From assembly GCA_021780935.1 (NCBI GenBank), contig JAJXXT010000023.1, forward strand, positions 1 through 46,382: a stretch of 46,382 nucleotides of DNA, read 5' to 3'. Below the pieces are notes generated by a model. It was given only the letters and a program-made list of their open reading frames with translations, searched no databases and was not told the origin of the DNA. Both the position numbers and the translations under genes were made by a program. This document shows positions 7,756 to 14,801 of this stretch, piece by piece (the first letter of the stretch is position 1; each line of letters starts with the position of its first letter). Source of the DNA: Pseudomonadota bacterium (lineage in GTDB: Bacteria > Pseudomonadota > Alphaproteobacteria > Acetobacterales > Acetobacteraceae).

Positions 7756-9138
7756 ATGTCAAACCCCGGAGATACCGACGCGACCCCGATCGCCTCGGAG
7801 AAACAGCTTGCCGACTATCTGGCCGTTGGCTGTAAGCCCCCATCCGCCTTCCGCCTCGGCACCGAGCACGAGAAATTCGGTTTCTACACCAATGATCTCG
7901 CTGTCCCGCCCTATGCGCGCGAGAGCGGTCGGGCCGGCGGCATCCAGGCGCTGCTGGAAGGGCTGAGCCACGCCGGCGCGACGCCGATCACCGACAACGG
8001 CAACATCATCGGGCTCAAGGGCGCGGACGGTGGCGCGATCTCGCTGGAGCCGGCGGGGCAGTTCGAGCTCTCCGGCGCGCCGCTCGAGGATCTGCACCAG
8101 ACCCACGCCGAGTTCGCCGCGCATTTCGCCGATGTCCGCCGCGTCGCCGGCCCCCTCGGCATCGGCTTCGCACCCCTGGGCTTCCACCCGCTGGCGCGGC
8201 GCGAGGACATGCGCTGGATGCCGAAGGGCCGCTACGCGATCATGCGCGCCTACATGCCGAAGGTGGGCTCGCGCGGCCTCGACATGATGACGCGCACCTG
8301 CACCGTGCAGGTGAATCTCGACTATGCGTCCGAGGCCGACATGGTGGACAAGCTGCGCGTCTCGCTCTGTCTGCAGCCGCTGGCCACCGCGCTGTTCGCC
8401 AACTCACCCTTCGTCGAGGGCAAGCCCACCGGCCATCTCTCCAACCGCGCCCTGGTGTGGACCGACACGGACCGGCAGCGCAGCGGCATTCCCGAGGTGT
8501 TCTTCGAGGATGGTTTCGGGTTCGAGCGCTATGTGCGCTGGATGGTGGATTCGGTGCCGATGTATTTCGTCTATCGCAACGGACGCTATATCGACGTCGC
8601 CGGCCGCTCCTTCCGCGCCTTCATAGACGGGCTACTCGGCGCGCCGGAGGCCGGCATCCCAACGATGGGCGATTTCGCCGACCACCTCACCACCGTCTTC
8701 ACCGATGTGCGGCTGAAGCGCTTTCTGGAGATGCGTGGCGCCGATGCCGGCACACTCGAGATGATGGTGGCGCAATCCGCCCTCTGGACCGGCCTGCTCT
8801 ACGACGGCGCGGCGCTGGCCGCGGCAAAAGCACTGGTCGCTCGTTACGGCTGGCGGGACCTGGTGGCCCTGCGTGGCTTGGTGCCGCGCACCGGCATCGC
8901 GACACCGTGGCGTGGCGGCACACTGCGCGATCTCGCGCGCGAGGTGCTCGCGATCGCCCGCGACGGGCTTGCCGCACGCGGGCGAAAGAACGCCGCCGGG
9001 CAGGACGAGCGGGTCTATCTCGAACCGCTCGACGCCATCGCGGCCGGCGCGCCGAGCCAGGCCGAGCACTGGCTCGAGCGGTATCACGGCGCATGGCATG
9101 GCGATGCGTCGGCGGCGCTGCGCGAGGCTGCGATTTGA
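7756..9138 (+). CDS. gshA: glutamate-cysteine ligase, plant/alphaproteobacterial type
   Basis: A 460-aa ATP-dependent ligase that joins L-glutamate and L-cysteine in the first step of glutathione synthesis. It begins 'FRLGTEHEKFGF' (ATP/glutamate-binding strand), continues with 'GGAISLEPAGQFELSG', 'GIGFAPLGFHP', 'MTRTCTVQVNLDY' and 'FVEGKPTGHLSNRALVW', all conserved in the type 3 GCL family of plants and alphaproteobacteria. It is full length. The end 'AEHWLERYHGAWHGD' is also typical. No gshB is in the window. The intergenic stretch before it (7688-7755) shows no hairpin. Confidence 0.94.
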   Translation: MSNPGDTDATPIASEKQLADYLAVGCKPPSAFRLGTEHEKFGFYTNDLAVPPYARESGRAGGIQALLEGLSHAGATPITDNGNIIGLKGADGGAISLEPAGQFELSGAPLEDLHQTHAEFAAHFADVRRVAGPLGIGFAPLGFHPLARREDMRWMPKGRYAIMRAYMPKVGSRGLDMMTRTCTVQVNLDYASEADMVDKLRVSLCLQPLATALFANSPFVEGKPTGHLSNRALVWTDTDRQRSGIPEVFFEDGFGFERYVRWMVDSVPMYFVYRNGRYIDVAGRSFRAFIDGLLGAPEAGIPTMGDFADHLTTVFTDVRLKRFLEMRGADAGTLEMMVAQSALWTGLLYDGAALAAAKALVARYGWRDLVALRGLVPRTGIATPWRGGTLRDLAREVLAIARDGLAARGRKNAAGQDERVYLEPLDAIAAGAPSQAEHWLERYHGAWHGDASAALREAAI

Positions 9139-9156
9139 GACGGCCGATGGGCACGT

Positions 9157-9185
9157 TCAAACGATGAATACAGAATGAATAAAAT
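9157..9185 (+). promoter_or_regulatory. possible sigma-70-like promoter for the BTAD regulator gene
   Basis: The 71-base gap after gshA is clearly AT-richer than its surroundings. A -10-like TAAAAT at 9180-9185 is preceded by a weak -35-like TTCAAA about 18 bases upstream. Transcription would start near 9192, 18 bases before the ATG at 9210. Only the base composition and the -10 match support it. Confidence 0.3.
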
Positions 9186-9209
9186 TATGGACTTGTCACA
9201 ATAAGAACG

Positions 9210-11384
9210 ATGTCGCAGCAAACCTCTCGCAAAGAGGGCTTGCCGGGCAACGATACCTCACCGATACTGGCTAAAATGTCAGCAAGCGCATCCCGCGCCG
9301 GAACTGCGGGCCCACCCGGTCTGACCCATGGGTCAGAGGGAATGCTCGTGCGTTTGCGGCTCATCGGGCAGATGGAAGCCTGGTCGCTGACGTCGGAAAA
9401 CATTCTCCCGACGGGGCGCAAGACGCGCGCGCTGCTGGCAATTCTTGCCCTCGCGTCGCCACGACCGGTGCTGCGCACCAAGCTCGCGGAGCTGCTGTGG
9501 AGCCGGCGCGGCGAGGAGCAGGCGCGCGCCTCGCTGCGCCAGGAGATCCACCGGCTGCTGGAGGCGATGGCGCCGCTTGGCACCCAGGTGCTGGCGATCA
9601 ACCGCGACCATCTGGCGTTGCGTCCGAGTGCCGTCTGGGTTGACGTGGACGAGGTGCTGCGCGCGTCGCCGACCAATCCCTCGGCTCTGTCGCTGCTCGA
9701 CGGGACGCTGCTGGAGGATTTGGACGGCGTCGATCCGAGTTTCGATACCTGGCTCACCACCGAACGCGAGCGGCTTTCCGACCGCGCGCGCGAGCTTGCG
9801 GAAACGCTGCTGCGCGAGAAGACGGACTCGGAACGTGTAATTCCGGCAGCCCAGCAATTACTCGCGATCGATCGTACGCACGAGGGGGCATGGCGTGCGC
9901 TGATGCGCGCCTATGCGGGGCGCGGCGAGCGCGGCATGGCGATCCAGGCCTATGAACGTTGCCGTGCCGTGCTCGCGGAAATGCTGGACGCCGAACCCTC
10001 GGAGGAAACGCAGGCGCTGGTTGGCGAGATTCGCGCCGCCGCGCCCACCAAGCCGCCGGTCAGCGCGGCGCCGCCGCCACCCGTGCCGCGCCTGCCGCTG
10101 CGCGCCTCACCGATGATCGAGCCGCGAGAGACGCGGGAGACGCGCGAGGCGGGCCGCACCGAGGCCGCGAAGCCGCACCACCAGCGCGGCGGCGCACGGG
10201 TCGGCGTGCTGCCGCTGCAACTGGTCGGCACGAGCGAGGCGGAGGCGCATCTCTCGACCGGACTTGCCGAGGAAATCACCGCCGCCCTTGCGCGGTTTCG
10301 CTGGATGTTCCTCGTCGCGTCCTCCTCGCTCGCGCGGTTTGCCGTGCAGGCGCGCGACGAGGTTTCCATCCGCCGCGCCTTCAACATCGACTTCCTGATC
10401 GACGGCACGGTGCAGAAGGCGGGCGAGCAGGTGCGTATCTCGCTGCGGCTGCTCGATCTGCGCGCCGGCAACCGGGTGGCGTGGTCGCGCCGGTTCGACC
10501 GCCCGGCACGCGACCTTCTCGCTCTGCAGGACGAGATCGCGGCCGAGGTGGTGGCGCAGATCGACCCCGAGATTCTGCTCATCGAGGGCCAGCGCGTCGC
10601 CGCCCGCCCGCTTGCCGACCCCACGGCCTACGACCTGGTGCTGCGCGCCCTACCGCTGCTGCACCGCCTGGAGCGTGATCCGTTCATGGAGGCGGGCGAG
10701 CTGCTGCGCCAGGCGATCGGGCAGGAGCCGGACTATGCCGCCGCCCATGCGTGGTACGCCTATTGGCAGATGTTCCTGCTCGGCCAGTCATGGACGAAGA
10801 ATCCGACCGAGGTACTGGTCGCCGCCGAAGCCGCGACGGACCGCGCCATCACGCTCGATCCTCAAGACGCCAAGGCGCTGACCATCGCCGGGCATGTGCG
10901 CGCCTTCCTGCACCACCGCGTGCGTGAGGGCATCGCGCTGCACGACCGGGCGCTGACGGTGAATCCCAATCTCGCCATGGCGTGGAATTTCTCCGGCGTC
11001 GCCCATGCCTATCTCGGCGATGTGGCGGAGGCGGAGCGGCGGGTGCGGCGCTACAAACAGCTCTCGCCGATCGACCCGGCGGCATTCTACTTCGACACCG
11101 CGGCGATCATCGTCGCCATGGTCAAGCGCGACCACGAGGCCGCCGTGCAGGCCGGCCGGGCGGTGACTGGCATGAACCCGAATTTCTCCGCGGCCTACAA
11201 ACCCTATGTCGCAGCCCTCGGGCATCTCGGTCTCGCCGCGGAGGCGCGCGACGCGCTGCGGCGGCTGATGACAATCGAACCCGGCTTCACCGTGGGCGCT
11301 TTCATCGCCGGTTCCGCCTTCGATCGCGTGGAGGACCGTGACCATTACGCAGCCGGCCTGCGGCTTGCCGGCGTACCGGAATAG
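9210..11384 (+). CDS. BTAD (SARP-like) transcriptional regulator with TolB-like and TPR domains
   Basis: A 724-aa multidomain protein. Residues about 45-130 are an OmpR-like winged helix as in SARP regulators ('VRLRLIGQMEAW', 'GRKTRALLAILAL', 'LAELLWSRRGEEQARASLRQ'). Residues about 135-270 are the bacterial transcriptional activation domain, with 'TERERLSDRARELAETLL' and 'AIDRTHEGAWRALMRAYA'. After a Pro/Glu-rich linker (275-320), 'ARVGVLPLQLVG', 'LAEEITAALARFRWMFLVA' and 'DFLIDGTVQKAGEQVRISLRL' match the TolB-like domain found with adenylate-cyclase-type and SARP proteins. The last 250 residues hold tetratricopeptide repeats. The target genes are unknown. ATG 9210 is used; ATG 9342, just before the winged helix, is the alternative. 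Confidence 0.85.
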   Translation: MSQQTSRKEGLPGNDTSPILAKMSASASRAGTAGPPGLTHGSEGMLVRLRLIGQMEAWSLTSENILPTGRKTRALLAILALASPRPVLRTKLAELLWSRRGEEQARASLRQEIHRLLEAMAPLGTQVLAINRDHLALRPSAVWVDVDEVLRASPTNPSALSLLDGTLLEDLDGVDPSFDTWLTTERERLSDRARELAETLLREKTDSERVIPAAQQLLAIDRTHEGAWRALMRAYAGRGERGMAIQAYERCRAVLAEMLDAEPSEETQALVGEIRAAAPTKPPVSAAPPPPVPRLPLRASPMIEPRETRETREAGRTEAAKPHHQRGGARVGVLPLQLVGTSEAEAHLSTGLAEEITAALARFRWMFLVASSSLARFAVQARDEVSIRRAFNIDFLIDGTVQKAGEQVRISLRLLDLRAGNRVAWSRRFDRPARDLLALQDEIAAEVVAQIDPEILLIEGQRVAARPLADPTAYDLVLRALPLLHRLERDPFMEAGELLRQAIGQEPDYAAAHAWYAYWQMFLLGQSWTKNPTEVLVAAEAATDRAITLDPQDAKALTIAGHVRAFLHHRVREGIALHDRALTVNPNLAMAWNFSGVAHAYLGDVAEAERRVRRYKQLSPIDPAAFYFDTAAIIVAMVKRDHEAAVQAGRAVTGMNPNFSAAYKPYVAALGHLGLAAEARDALRRLMTIEPGFTVGAFIAGSAFDRVEDRDHYAAGLRLAGVPE

Positions 11385-11394
11385 CCCGTCCGCG

Positions 11395-12195
11395 CTAGTT
11401 TTTTTCGTCCCCCTTGCTGCGCCGGCGCGCGGCGGCCGCGTATTCGCCGCGTGGACGCTTCTCCGCCACGTTCGGCCGCACCACCGTATCGTAATAATCG
11501 TCCCAGTCCTCGGGCCGCCATTGCTCGAAGCCCGGCACCAGCTCCGTGTCGTTCTGGCCGCGCTCCTCCAACGCCTCGCGCGGCAGCGCCTGCACTTGCA
11601 GCATCGGGAAATCGGCGCGGAACTCGACCGGCACGCCGGTGCGGGTGATGCGGAAATTGCTGATCAGCGGGCCGAACCAGCGATCCGTCTCGATGATGCC
11701 CTCGTAGAACTCCACCGCCTGGCTGCGCGGCAGATTGGCGCAGGGCCGCACCATCAGGCTCCAGCCCGGTGCCGTGCGCACCATCAGCCCGGTCCAGATC
11801 TGCACCAGGCCCGGCTCCTGCAGCGCGCCGAGGAACGGCGGCGAGAACCCCTTGATCTCCTGCGGCACGTGGCCGTCGAAATACGCGGCAAAATGCGGAA
11901 ACTGCGCCGCCTTAAGCGGCACCCACCCCTCGCCGCCCTCCCAGGTCCAGACCATCTCGCTGCCATCCCACATCAGCGAGAACGAAATCGGCGGGAAGAC
12001 GTAGTGGCCGAAGGCGGAGGCGGTGGTGACCGGTTCGCAATAGCGGAAGGCGCGCGTCGGCAGCGACCCGGCGGCGGAGCGGTCCGCACGCTGCGGCGGC
12101 CGCGCCGATGGGATCAGGCGATAGAACGTGACCCGCGGTGTATGGGCCGGCGCCGATGATTCGGCCTGCGTTTGCGTCTGTACATCGTCAGCCAT
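11395..12195 (-). CDS. DUF6065-like conserved hypothetical protein
   Basis: A 266-aa soluble protein with no signal peptide or membrane segment. Segments such as 'VTFYRLIPSA', 'AFRYCEPVTTASAFGHYVFPP', 'SLMWDGSEMVWTWEGGEGWVPL' and 'GLMVRTAPGWSLMVRPCANLPRS' resemble what I recall of the DUF6065 family, whose function is unknown. The family name is from memory and should be checked. The tail is charged ('RRRSKGDEKN'). The start ATG 12195 is supported by GGGGAG seven bases upstream. It lies 147 bases downstream of the tandem-repeat protein gene on the same strand and is probably co-transcribed with it. Whether the two proteins act together is inference. Confidence 0.75.
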   Translation of the reverse strand: MADDVQTQTQAESSAPAHTPRVTFYRLIPSARPPQRADRSAAGSLPTRAFRYCEPVTTASAFGHYVFPPISFSLMWDGSEMVWTWEGGEGWVPLKAAQFPHFAAYFDGHVPQEIKGFSPPFLGALQEPGLVQIWTGLMVRTAPGWSLMVRPCANLPRSQAVEFYEGIIETDRWFGPLISNFRITRTGVPVEFRADFPMLQVQALPREALEERGQNDTELVPGFEQWRPEDWDDYYDTVVRPNVAEKRPRGEYAAAARRRSKGDEKN

Positions 12196-12326
12196 CGTCC
12201 GACTCCCCGGGCACCGCGCCCGATGTGATCATGCCGCGACACCGAAAGCGAGAGCGCCGCGGTCGGCGCGGATCGGACCAATTGGAAGGGACCAGGCATG
12301 AACCCGGTCCCCGCAGCGTCCGATCG

Positions 12327-12340
12327 CGAAGGAAGGATCC
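12327..12340 (+). repeat. left arm of a 14-bp inverted repeat around the tandem-repeat gene
   Basis: CGAAGGAAGGATCC lies just downstream of the repeat gene's stop codon. It is the exact reverse complement of 13044-13057, which carries the ribosome-binding site at the other end of the gene. The two arms are 703 bases apart. Confidence 0.8.
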
Positions 12341-12342
12341 GA

Positions 12343-13038
12343 TCAGAGCGCCGGCGACATTGCGCCCAGGCGAACCGTGGGGGCCATCGCGCCGAGGCGG
12401 ACCTTGGCAGTGTCGGCCACCGGCAGCGAGGGGCTCATCGCGCCGAGGCGAACTGTGGGGGCCATCGCGCCGAGACGGACCTTGGCGGTGTCGGCCACCG
12501 GCAGCGAGGGGCTCATCGCGCCGAGGCGAACCGTCGGCGACATCGCGCCGAGACGAACCTTGGCGGTGTCGGCCACCGGCAGCGAGGGGCTCATCGCGCC
12601 GAGGCGAACCGTCGGCGACATCGCGCCGAGGCGGACCTTCGCGGTGTCGGCCACCGGCAGCGAGGGGCTCATCGCGCCGAGGCGAACCGTGGGGGCCATC
12701 GCGCCGAGGCGAACCGTGGGGGCCATCGCGCCGAGGCGGACCTTCGCGGTGTCGGCCACCGGCAGCGAGGGGCTCATCGCACCGAGGCGAACCGTGGGGG
12801 CCATCGCGCCGAGGCGGACCTTGGCGGTGTCGGCAACGGCGAGAGAGGGGGACATGGCGCCGAGGCGAACCGTGGGGGCCATCGCGCCGAGGCGGACCTT
12901 CGCGGTGTCGGCCACCGGCAGCGAGGGGCTCATCGCACCGAGGCGAACCGTGGGGGCCATCGCGCCGAGGCGGACCTTGGCGGTGTCGGCAACGGCGAGA
13001 GAGGGGGACATGGCGCCGAGGCGAACGGTGTTGGTCAT
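12343..13038 (-). CDS. tandem-repeat protein of unknown function (26-residue repeats)
   Basis: A 231-aa protein: MTN, eight 26-residue repeats, one extra 9-residue subrepeat between repeats 4 and 5, and an 11-residue partial repeat ending SPAL. Each repeat is built from two near-identical 9-mers, TVRLGAMSP and VRLGAM(A/S)P, joined by SL(P/A)VADTAK. The start ATG 13038 has a very strong ribosome-binding site (GAAGGAAGGA, 8-base spacer). The minus strand is judged coding because repeats swap serine codons AGC/TCC and TCG/TCT without changing the protein, while opposite-strand frames do change. There are no cysteines, no signal peptide and no hydrophobic segment. A structural repeat protein, a repeated precursor peptide or a scaffold are all possible; I recognise no family. 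Confidence 0.75.
   Translation of the reverse strand: MTNTVRLGAMSPSLAVADTAKVRLGAMAPTVRLGAMSPSLPVADTAKVRLGAMAPTVRLGAMSPSLAVADTAKVRLGAMAPTVRLGAMSPSLPVADTAKVRLGAMAPTVRLGAMAPTVRLGAMSPSLPVADTAKVRLGAMSPTVRLGAMSPSLPVADTAKVRLGAMSPTVRLGAMSPSLPVADTAKVRLGAMAPTVRLGAMSPSLPVADTAKVRLGAMAPTVRLGAMSPAL
12346..13029 (-). repeat. 78-bp tandem repeat array within the repeat-protein gene
   Basis: Read on the minus strand the units are 13029-12952, 12951-12874, 12873-12796, 12795-12718, an extra 27 bp at 12717-12691, then 12690-12613, 12612-12535, 12534-12457, 12456-12379 and a partial unit to 12346. The period is a multiple of three, so the frame is kept. Units 1 and 3 carry a different block (SLAVADTAK) from the others (SLPVADTAK). 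Confidence 0.95.
12718..13029. repeat. direct 156-bp duplication inside the array
   Basis: Bases 12718-12873 and 12874-13029 are identical except one position (12871 C versus 13027 G), which is synonymous for threonine in the minus-strand protein. This two-unit block is the most recent expansion visible in the array. Confidence 0.95.
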
Positions 13039-13349
13039 GGTCGGGATCCTTCCTTCGTTTTCTGGCGCCTCAGGGCACCGTTGCGTTCGATGGGAGGATC
13101 GTGCCGTAAGGCACGAGGTGTCACGTTCTATGGTCGTGACCTCATCGTGAATACACGGCCGGAACGTCGTTTTACCGCTTCAAGGCGAAATTTCACGTGC
13201 CGACGAGCGCCGATCGAAAAATGCCGCACGCCGCCCTCGAAGCATGGCATGAGCAGGAAATTCGAAATGAATTCTAATGTTTTTGAAACAGCACGGCCGC
13301 GGGCCGGATCGCGATACCAGAATCGTATTCCGAAACAGGTTGGGATGAT
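13039..13349. other. 311-base non-coding stretch: leader/promoter region of the repeat gene
   Basis: No gene is supported here. It is less GC-rich than the surroundings and lies between the tldD stop and the repeat-gene start, both on the minus strand. It holds two adjacent hairpins: CGTGCC/GGCACG with a GTAA loop (13100-13115) and GAGG..TCACG/CGTGACCTC (13115-13143). Both would be in the 5' leader if transcription starts upstream of 13143. No convincing -35/-10 pair was found; an AT-rich stretch with GAATTC lies near 13260-13285. Confidence 0.6.
13044..13057 (-). promoter_or_regulatory. ribosome-binding site of the repeat gene = right inverted-repeat arm
   Basis: On the minus strand this reads CGAAGGAAGGATCC. 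The GAAGGAAGGA core (13047-13056) sits 8 bases before ATG 13038, an excellent Shine-Dalgarno match that fixes the start. It is also the right arm of the inverted repeat with 12327-12340. Confidence 0.85.
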
Positions 13350-14801
13350 TCAGCCGGTGCCGCCGACCGTCAACCCGTGAATCTTCACCGAAGGCTGGCC
13401 GACGCCGACCGGCACGCCCTGGCCGTTTTTTCCGCAGGTACCGATGCCGGGGTCGAGCGCCAGATCATGTCCGACCATGGCAATTCGCGTCAGCGAATCG
13501 GGGCCGTTGCCGATCAGCGTCGCGCCCTTCACCGGCGCGCCGACTCGCCCATCCTCGATCCGATAGGCTTCGGACGCCGAGAAAACGAATTTGCCGGACG
13601 TGATATCGACCTGGCCGCCACCGAAGTTCACCGCATAAAGCCCGTTGCGCACCGAGCGGATCATCTCCTCCGGCGCGTGGTCGCCGGCGAGCATGATGGT
13701 GTTGGTCATGCGCGGCATCGGCGCGTGGGCGTGCGATTGCCGACGCCCGTTGCCGGAGGATCGCGTGCCCGCGAGTCGCGCGTTCTGCCGGTCCCACAGA
13801 AAGCCGGTGAGGATGCCGTCCTCGATCAGCACGTTGCGCTGGCTCGGCGTGCCCTCGTCGTCCACCGTGATGCTGCCGCGCCGGTCGGGGATGGTGCCGT
13901 CATCGACCACGGTAACGCCGGGGGCCGCGATCCGCGTGCCCATGAGGCCGGCAAAGGCCGAGGTCTGCTTGCGGTTGAAATCGCCCTCGAGCCCGTGGCC
14001 GATCGCCTCGTGCAGCAGGATGCCGGGCCAGCCGGGGCCGAGTACCACGTCCATCTCGCCCGCCGGCGCCGGCCGGCTGTCGAGATTGACGAGGGCCTGG
14101 CGCAGCGCCTCCTCGGCGCCGGGTTTCCAGGCGCCGTCCGCGACCAACCGTTGGAGGCCGTGACGGCCGCCGCAGCCGTGGCTGCCGCTCTCCCGCCGGC
14201 CGGCCTGCTCGACCACCACCGAGATGTTGAGCCGCACCAACGGGCGCAGATCGGCGACGCGCGAGCCATCGGGGCGCAGGATCTGCACCGCCTGGAACTC
14301 CAGCCCGATCGAACCCGACACCTGCACGACGCGCGGATCGCGCGCGCGCAGCCAGGCATCGATCTCGAGCAACAGGGCCGCACGCTCGGCGAACACCCCC
14401 TCGGCGAGCGGTGATTGGGGCGCATAAAGCCGCGCGTTGGTCGCCTGCGGCGCCACGGCGAGGGTCCCGCCATGGCCGCGCGCGACGGCGGCGACCGCGT
14501 CCGCGGCACGCACGAGGGCCGCCTCCGACAGATCGCCGGCATGGGCGTAGCCGGTCGCCTCGCCCGCCACGGCGCGTAGGCCGAAGCCCAGCGTGGTGTC
14601 GGCGTTGGCCGCCCGGATGCGGCCGTCATCAAGGGAGAGCGTCTCGCTCTCGCGGTATTCGAGGAACAGCTCGCCATCATCGGCGCCGGCGAGGGCCCGG
14701 CCGGCGAGGCGCTGCGCGGTGTCGCGATCGAGCGTCGCCTCGGCGCGCTCGAAAAACAGCCGGTCGGTGGCCGCCAGCGGCGACGGGTGCGGCGCGGTCA
14801 T
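13350..14801 (-). CDS. tldD: TldD-type zinc metalloprotease
   Basis: A 483-aa member of the TldD/PmbA (U62) family. The metal-binding motif is 'HEAIGH' at 264-269, in the usual 'GWPGILLHEAIGHGLEGDF' setting. Other family marks are 'GLRAVAGEATGYAHAGDLSE' in the N-terminal part and 'IMLAGDHAPEEMI' plus 'VNFGGGQVDITSGKFVFS' in the C-terminal beta domain. In E. coli TldD works with TldE/PmbA to process microcin B17 and the CcdA antitoxin; no tldE is visible here. The start ATG 14801 overlaps the ctaA stop as ATGA. A long upstream extension of the same frame lies opposite ctaA and is not coding. Confidence 0.95.
   Translation of the reverse strand: MTAPHPSPLAATDRLFFERAEATLDRDTAQRLAGRALAGADDGELFLEYRESETLSLDDGRIRAANADTTLGFGLRAVAGEATGYAHAGDLSEAALVRAADAVAAVARGHGGTLAVAPQATNARLYAPQSPLAEGVFAERAALLLEIDAWLRARDPRVVQVSGSIGLEFQAVQILRPDGSRVADLRPLVRLNISVVVEQAGRRESGSHGCGGRHGLQRLVADGAWKPGAEEALRQALVNLDSRPAPAGEMDVVLGPGWPGILLHEAIGHGLEGDFNRKQTSAFAGLMGTRIAAPGVTVVDDGTIPDRRGSITVDDEGTPSQRNVLIEDGILTGFLWDRQNARLAGTRSSGNGRRQSHAHAPMPRMTNTIMLAGDHAPEEMIRSVRNGLYAVNFGGGQVDITSGKFVFSASEAYRIEDGRVGAPVKGATLIGNGPDSLTRIAMVGHDLALDPGIGTCGKNGQGVPVGVGQPSVKIHGLTVGGTG

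Noticed and set aside
12346..13029. CRISPR array
   Set aside because: The repeats are contiguous, coding and a multiple of three bases, with no unique spacers and no cas genes.
13109..13349. Sigma-70 or heat-shock promoter for the repeat gene
   Set aside because: A TTGAAG-like element exists, but no -10 at proper distance was found.
12298..13380. Plus-strand open frames across the repeat array (up to 360 aa), one with a GGAAGGGA site before its ATG
   Set aside because: They are open only because the repeat unit lacks stops; their residues change where the minus-strand protein stays constant, and one runs into tldD. The minus-strand gene explains the pattern better, though the plus-strand site is noted.
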